A stretch of DNA of 64,000 bases from Loxodes magnus. Its lineage: Eukaryota; Ciliophora; Karyorelictea; Loxodida; Loxodidae. The position numbers were made by a program, and so were the translations under genes. Under the pieces are notes generated by a model, which saw nothing but the letters and a program-made list of their open reading frames with translations, was not told the DNA's origin and searched no databases. The stretch spans positions 1,178,001-1,242,000 of the forward strand of contig CAMPDV010000005.1 of the NCBI GenBank assembly GCA_946699065.1. Reading direction: 5' to 3'. Shown piece after piece: positions 58,753-64,000 of this stretch; the first letter of the stretch is position 1, and the number at the start of each line of letters is the position of its first letter.

Positions 58753-59700
58753 TTAGGGATATATCAATTTCCATTCGTCCTTTTCAACTTCATAATTGAA
58801 CAATCTTAAGTCAAAAGAATATACGTAAAGCTATTTTTTTATATACTAAGGAGCGTTATATGGCCATTGAGTATAATCAGGTCATCTTGCTTTCAATTAA
58901 ATGATCGTTTTTTTATCAAAAATAGAATTAGGCAAGCAAGAACTTCCTCCATCTCATACTAAAATGTAATTTTTGTGTTTTATAAATGCTGCTTAAGCTG
59001 AACTTGCTTCATTTAAATAAATAGCATTCATGTTCCAGTTATCTGTATAAATGTTATAGCTTTGAATTTCTCTTCAACTTGTTCCTCCAAAAACTCAAAG
59101 ATCTTATTAATCTATGCATATTCCATAAGTTTGAGTTTCTTATTTGATTTTAGCAATTTTCTTGAATTCTCTATTTCTTAAACTAAACACTTCACAATCT
59201 TTTATGTAGCCTGAATTTCCCTCACTTTATCTTTATTTCCCCGAAATTAAATAAATATTTTTTTATTAAGAATCAAAGATAGATCTATGTAGATACCTAG
59301 AGCTTATCATTTGAAACTCATAATTTTTTTTATTTTATCAGATGGTAAACCTTCTATCTTACAGTTTCTAAGAAGTTCCTGAAATTACTAAATCTTATTA
59401 GCAAAATTATTCCACATAAACTTCATTAGAAGTAGTGCTTTCAATTTAAATTTCCTATTCTTATGTTTTTTGATTAAGTAAATTATAATCAAATCTATTG
59501 CTAGTGTTCTATATAATGGTTGAAAGTAATTGCTTTCTATAGCATAGGTTAGGAGCTACTTCATATTTTATAATCATCAATGGAACCTTTCTTTGAATAG
59601 ACCCTAATAAATTGCTTTACTAAAGCTTGCATAATTGTTTGAGAAAAAGGACTTTAATCAATTGAAACTCCTTTTGATCCTTATCATATCTATTCTCCAT
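58753..59700 (-). CDS. Kelch-like propeller protein, about 315 aa
   Basis: ATG 59700 and one open frame. The N-terminus is helical (KEFQLIKVLFLKQLCKLQQS), then blades: EQFCQQDLVISGTSQKLQ, HRSIFDSQQKNIYLISGKQR with VFSLRNREFKKIAKI, GICIDQQDLWVFGGTSWREI with YNIYTDNWNMN, KHKNYILVWDGGSSCLPNSI and LYVYSFDLRLFNYEVEKDEW. The last blade ends in KLIYP followed by TAA (58755-58753). The next in-frame TGA lies far inside the convergent LRR gene (58284-58282), so TGA termination in this frame is not credible. A 20-nt GT-AG candidate intron (58805-58824) would give a TGA at 58792-58790 but would cut the last blade. Confidence 0.8.
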
Positions 59701-60434
59701 TGCTTAATAATGTTTTCTTGTTTATTTCTTTTAAAATAGCTTTATTAAATACTTTCGCTATTAATTAAACTAATTAGACTCTACTCTCCATTTATAGATT
59801 ACTTACTCTTAAATCTACTGCAAATTATTTGTCTAGCTTTAATAGCAATAAAAAGCTATATGTAACTTGTGCTTAAGCTTTCTTAATTCTGATCAGTTTT
59901 GATTAATGGGAGTAATATTCTTCATTATAATAAGAACAGCCTTTTAGGGAGTTTAATTAGATAACCGCTAAAATATTAAAGGTATCTTCTAGTGAAGTTT
60001 AACTAAAGTAACCAAAGCTAGTTTTAAGCAAATTTTGCTTTTACACTTATATTCATACCTTCTAATTCTTTTACCCTTTACTTTACGTTATTACCAAATC
60101 CTATTTAATAGAGCACTATTCTATATGCTTTAAGGATTAGTGGATGAAGATAAATTTATGTAAGTCTATCACCAAATTGGATAATTAGAATAATAAATAG
60201 CATATTATAAAAGGAAAGTGATTTAGGGAATCCAAATAGCTTAGGATATTCTGAATAGATATATTAGTCACTTAATGGCTAAAGGGCTTGAATAGAGATT
60301 TATTGAAGGGATGCATTTAAAGATAAAGAGATATAAGAAATAGCTTATTAGACTTCTTTGCTATATATTGAAAACGTTACAAGATAAAATTGGATAAAAA
60401 GCTTAAGAATTTAAATAATTTCTAAAACCAAAAA
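59701..60434. other. AT-rich spacer between divergent genes
   Basis: About 730 bp between the kelch gene (minus) and IFT81 (plus). Promoters for both should lie here. Nothing recognised. Confidence 0.45.
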
Positions 60435-62480
60435 ATGGCTTAGTACCCCAGTATGATTTCTACGAAAGAGATCAAAGAAATAGTATAGAAGTTGAATAGT
60501 CATCCCTTTAATGAAAATTTAACTCTTGTTTCTTTTGATGAAAAATCGTAACTAGAATTATTAGAAACTCTTAACAATATACTTATTCATCTAGATGCAA
60601 AGCATAGAGTTGATATTCGAGAAGAGGCTTAAGATCAAACAGTAAATAGAATTACTGAATTTCTAAGAATTCTAGGATATTAGAATAATTTCGATATGTG
60701 GTTTCAGAAAAGCCTCTGCTAAGGAGAAAGGAAAGTTATTTATCCACTACTGCATTGGCTCCTTACTAATTTGCATGAGTTGGAATAAATTGCTTATTTG
60801 GCACGCTTTCTTGTTCCCTTATATATACCACAAGAAATTATGTTCGACGAAGAAGTCAAAATGCTATATGAATAGTATCAAGAACTCTAAGCTGAATTCA
60901 AAGTCTGTCATTAAGATCTTGAATAGCTGCGATAATAATAGACAACACCATTGCAAGATCTCAAAAAGGAAATTCAACAACTTGAAACAGAAAAAGACCA
61001 ACTACTGATAAAGATTTCCAATTTCAAAAATAAATATGGTAGTAAATTAGACTTCTAATAACTACTAGAAGCCACTTCTATGCTACGTAAAGAATAGGAA
61101 GAAGATGCAAAATTGATTGATAAACTAAGAGAATAAAAAGGAGCTCTTGATTGGGCTGAATAGTAACTGTTTGCAACTAGATAAAGACTCTATGATGTTC
61201 AGAAAGCAGTAAATTCTGATATGTCAGCTGATTAAATGTTAAATATTATTAAGAATGATGTTAAGAAAAATCGAGAAGTCGCTTAAGAAAGAATTGGAAG
61301 AGAATTAAGTGAAAAGTAAAAGAGGTTAGATTAAATTGAAGAACTGCTCTCAGAAGGTGTTGTTAGTTAAAATGAGATTGAAAATTTGAATAGTGAGGTA
61401 AATAAAATGTAAAGAGAAGTAAACGCTATGGAAAATAAAATTAACACTGCTCAAAATCCACATGAAGATAAACTACATATCTACAAAAAGCAGGTTTAAC
61501 TTGTTGCTCAAAAGAAAGATAAAATATTGGGTGATCTTAAAGATTTAGAAGAAGAGAAAAATAGACTTTAAAAAGAAGTTACATCCAAAGAAACTGAGTA
61601 TACTTAAACTAGAGGTCCTCGATTTTTAGGTACTGAAGACTTCAGGGATTATGCAAATAAAATTAGAGAAAAAGCTATCAAATATAAGAAGATGAAAGCT
61701 GAGCATAAATAAATAAGGTCAGAATTAGCAATTTTGACTAGAACTGACCAAATAGTGAGATAAAGAGCTGAGTATTTAGGAGAATAACTTACTCTTCTTG
61801 AAAGAGCTAAAGGAGTAGAAAATTACTAATAGACTAAATAGGCATTAGAAGATATTTCCTAAAAAAAGTAGGAAGTAGATTAAAAAAAAGAAGAAACTCT
61901 TGAAAGTATCTCAGCAGTTGTTTCGTAAATCACTTAAAAAATGAACGAAAAAAAGGCAAAACTAGCTCCGCAAATTAAATAGCTTAGAGCATTGCGTTCA
62001 TAATATTCAGAAATTTAGGCAGATTACGAAGCAAAGAAGAGAGTTTATGAATCAACTATGGCATCAATCGAAACTGATAAATCAAATATAGAAACTGAAG
62101 TTAATTCCTTGGTAGAAGATGTAAAAGGTCTGGAATCGAAATGGTTTTAATATCACTCGTAAATGTAGCTTAGTGAAGTATTTCACCATAGAGCTTAGGC
62201 AGAATAATCCTATAGAGAAGGAAAATAAGTTTTAAGTGAAGATTTTAAAAGTCATCAAGAATTATATAATTGGAAGATGTAATAGTAATAAGTTCTTACT
62301 TAAGATCTTAGGAAGCACCAAAAACTGATCAAAGACAACTAAGAGATTAATACTTAGTAAATGGGTCTTTTTGGAGATTTAAAAAAACTTCTCAATTTAA
62401 AGCTTCTAGTACTGAAATCAAATCTACACTCTGGCACTAGAAATGCATTGATGGGAGAAGATAGACTTGTATTGGAATGA
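60435..62480 (+). CDS. IFT81: Intraflagellar transport protein 81
   Basis: ATG 60435 to TGA 62478-62480, 681 aa, no intron; human IFT81 is 676 aa. The N-terminal calponin-homology-like domain (residues about 1-125) is well conserved: IVQKLNSHPFNENLTLVSFD, LNNILIHLDAKHRVDIREE, RKVIYPLLHWLLTNLHEL and AYLARFLVPLYIPQEIMFDE. The rest is a continuous coiled coil, including the conserved GPRFLGTEDFRDYANKIREK block. IFT81 pairs with IFT74 in the IFT-B core; its N-terminal domain binds tubulin for ciliary import. All Gln runs use TAA/TAG heavily. It is the most complete cilium marker in the window. Confidence 0.95.
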
Positions 62481-63601
62481 TAAAAAATAGTTCTATTAAC
62501 AATTTAATTTTTATCTTTGTTATTAGGGGTTTTCAGAGATTAATCTATAGATTATAGTTTACCTCTTTCATTATATCACTAAAGAAAATCTTTATATTAT
62601 TTACCATTTAATCTATGTTTACTGTGAAACTTTAAACATATTGTAAGTATATAGCAGCCAATAGTTATAAATTGTGCTTATTTGAAGTCTATTTAAATAA
62701 ATTTTTATCTATTATTTGAAGATACCTTATAATTAACTAAGATGCTTCAAACTATTCCAACTATACAAATTTATTAGATTTATTACATTCCTATTTAAGA
62801 TATAATCTTAAATGCTAATAATTTGCTTATCATTTGTAAGAAAGCAAGCAAATACATAAGTATGATGTGACAAATGGTTTGGATTAAGTTCTTAATATAA
62901 TGAACATATTATTTGCAAAACTTATATTTCTTACTATAAATATAAAGAAATTACAGTCATTAAGCATAATATACTTGAGTTAGATATGTAAATGCTATAT
63001 CTTTAAGTAATAATAATATATTTTATCTATTATTAAATTCATTAGTTTAATGCTAATCTATTTAACTTTGTGGGTTTTAATATATTCTATTATCTAAAGA
63101 TATTCCTTTAGCTATAAAAGAACTTATAGATAGATCTAGTAACTATTATATTTAGTTATTTATATAGTTTTTATGCTTTATTTTACTTACTATTCTAACT
63201 TTCTAAATAAAAGCAAGATTTAACTAGCTAATCCTTTATACTCTTTAGTCTTAGAATTTTAAGTTAGAGTAAATTACTAAAGCAGAAGTGCTTTTTTCTA
63301 TTTTACTTATCTACTATAAGCTTCATACTAATATGTAATCTAAATTTAACCTTAACCATTAACACTCTGGAAAAGGTTCCTGTTGGTTATATATAGGAGA
63401 ATGCTTTATTATGATAAAAGTTCTAAACTAATATTTTTGGGTTCAAATATATAAGGCTAGCTTAATATAAGAAGTATAAGTCTATTGAAGCCCCATAACT
63501 TGAAATAGTCATAAGAATGATACTTGGAATAAATAGAAAAGACTTAAGCATGAAGTACTAATAGTAAATGATGATGTTAATTTAATTAAAATAAGAATAA
63601 A
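62481..63601. other. AT-rich spacer
   Basis: About 1.1 kb between IFT81 and the last gene on the same strand. No feature recognised. Confidence 0.45.
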
Positions 63602-64000
63602 ATGAGTTCTACAAGAAAGAAGGAGTAATAAAAAGAATAAAGTCAAAGCAAATCTCTCTAATAAAAAGAAGAAACTCCAATCAATGATAGATTGACATTC
63701 TTAGAAAACGCTATTCAAAAGTTACAGTATCAATAGGAATAACTAGCTCCTCTTCTTGAATTGACTAACAATGTACCTGCTCTTATCAAGGTAGAAAGTA
63801 CTTCTAAGCTGATTGCCTAGAAATACAAAGACATTGAAGAATGCATTCAGCTTTATGGAGAGCAAATCAAAGAAATAAGAAAATAAGCTTAAGGACTTGC
63901 TTAAAAATCTAAAGCAAGTTTATAAGAAGAGTCATCAAAAAGAGAGAAAGAAGGAAAAGCCATAAAAAATCATATAATAGATGTATAAAATGGAATTAAG
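63602..64000 (+). CDS. Coiled-coil protein, 3' end beyond window
   Basis: ATG 63602 and 133 open codons to the window edge. A Lys/Gln-rich start (STRKKEQQKEQSQSKS) leads into a helix (RLTFLENAIQKLQYQQEQLA, then PLLELTNNVPALIKVESTS, then KYKDIEECIQLYGEQIKEIR). The helix-break-helix pattern vaguely resembles the C-terminal half of dynactin p50, but too little is visible to claim this. Unknown for now. Confidence 0.7.

Noticed and set aside
59394..59415. A 22-nt GT...AG intron in the second kelch gene
   Set aside because: Coordinate-based reading shows the kelch frame is continuous here.

Overview
The window reads as nuclear DNA of a ciliate with a reassigned genetic code, most like a karyorelict such as Loxodes (NCBI code 27); the heterotrich Condylostoma (code 28) is the main alternative. 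Open frames only make sense if TAA and TAG are glutamine and TGA is tryptophan inside genes, while TGA also ends most genes. The sequence is very AT-rich. Its spliceosomal introns are tiny, 16-20 nt with GT...AG ends. No telomere repeat, rRNA or tRNA was seen, so this is the interior of a longer chromosome. The species name is inference; the code and the introns are read directly.

I found 29 protein-coding genes covering a little under 60% of the window. They sit in compact clusters separated by AT-rich spacers of up to about 2.9 kb with no recognisable content. From left to right: a partial RING/coiled-coil gene; a PGAP1-like GPI inositol-deacylase; two coiled-coil genes; an EF-hand/PH/kinase gene with the CDPK7 domain order; two tandem polycystin (PKD2-type) channels 21 bp apart; an RCC1-repeat protein; an EML-type WD40 protein; NHP2; a glycoprotein with 36-bp repeats; an SLC22-like transporter; a small ORF; a kelch protein; a disordered protein; a DHHC acyltransferase; an mS26-like mitoribosomal protein; a CCCH+RING protein; a large Asn/Gln-rich protein; two small ORFs; a membrane SPRY protein; ALY/REF; TIM50; a coiled-coil gene; an LRR protein; a second kelch protein; IFT81; and a partial coiled-coil gene.

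Several genes are known parts of the cilium or microtubule system in other eukaryotes (polycystins, EML, IFT81). Others are housekeeping genes for mRNA export, H/ACA snoRNPs, mitochondrial import and translation, and GPI-anchor remodelling. There is no sign of operons or shared pathways; neighbouring genes are unrelated and lie on both strands.

The most unusual point is termination. About 20 genes end at a TGA exactly where the domain ends. At least two (CCCH-RING and the second kelch gene), and perhaps six, have no usable TGA near the end of the conserved domain and instead reach a TAA at the point where the sequence turns into AT-rich spacer. Either TAA also terminates in context, or unrecognised splicing or sequence errors occur there.
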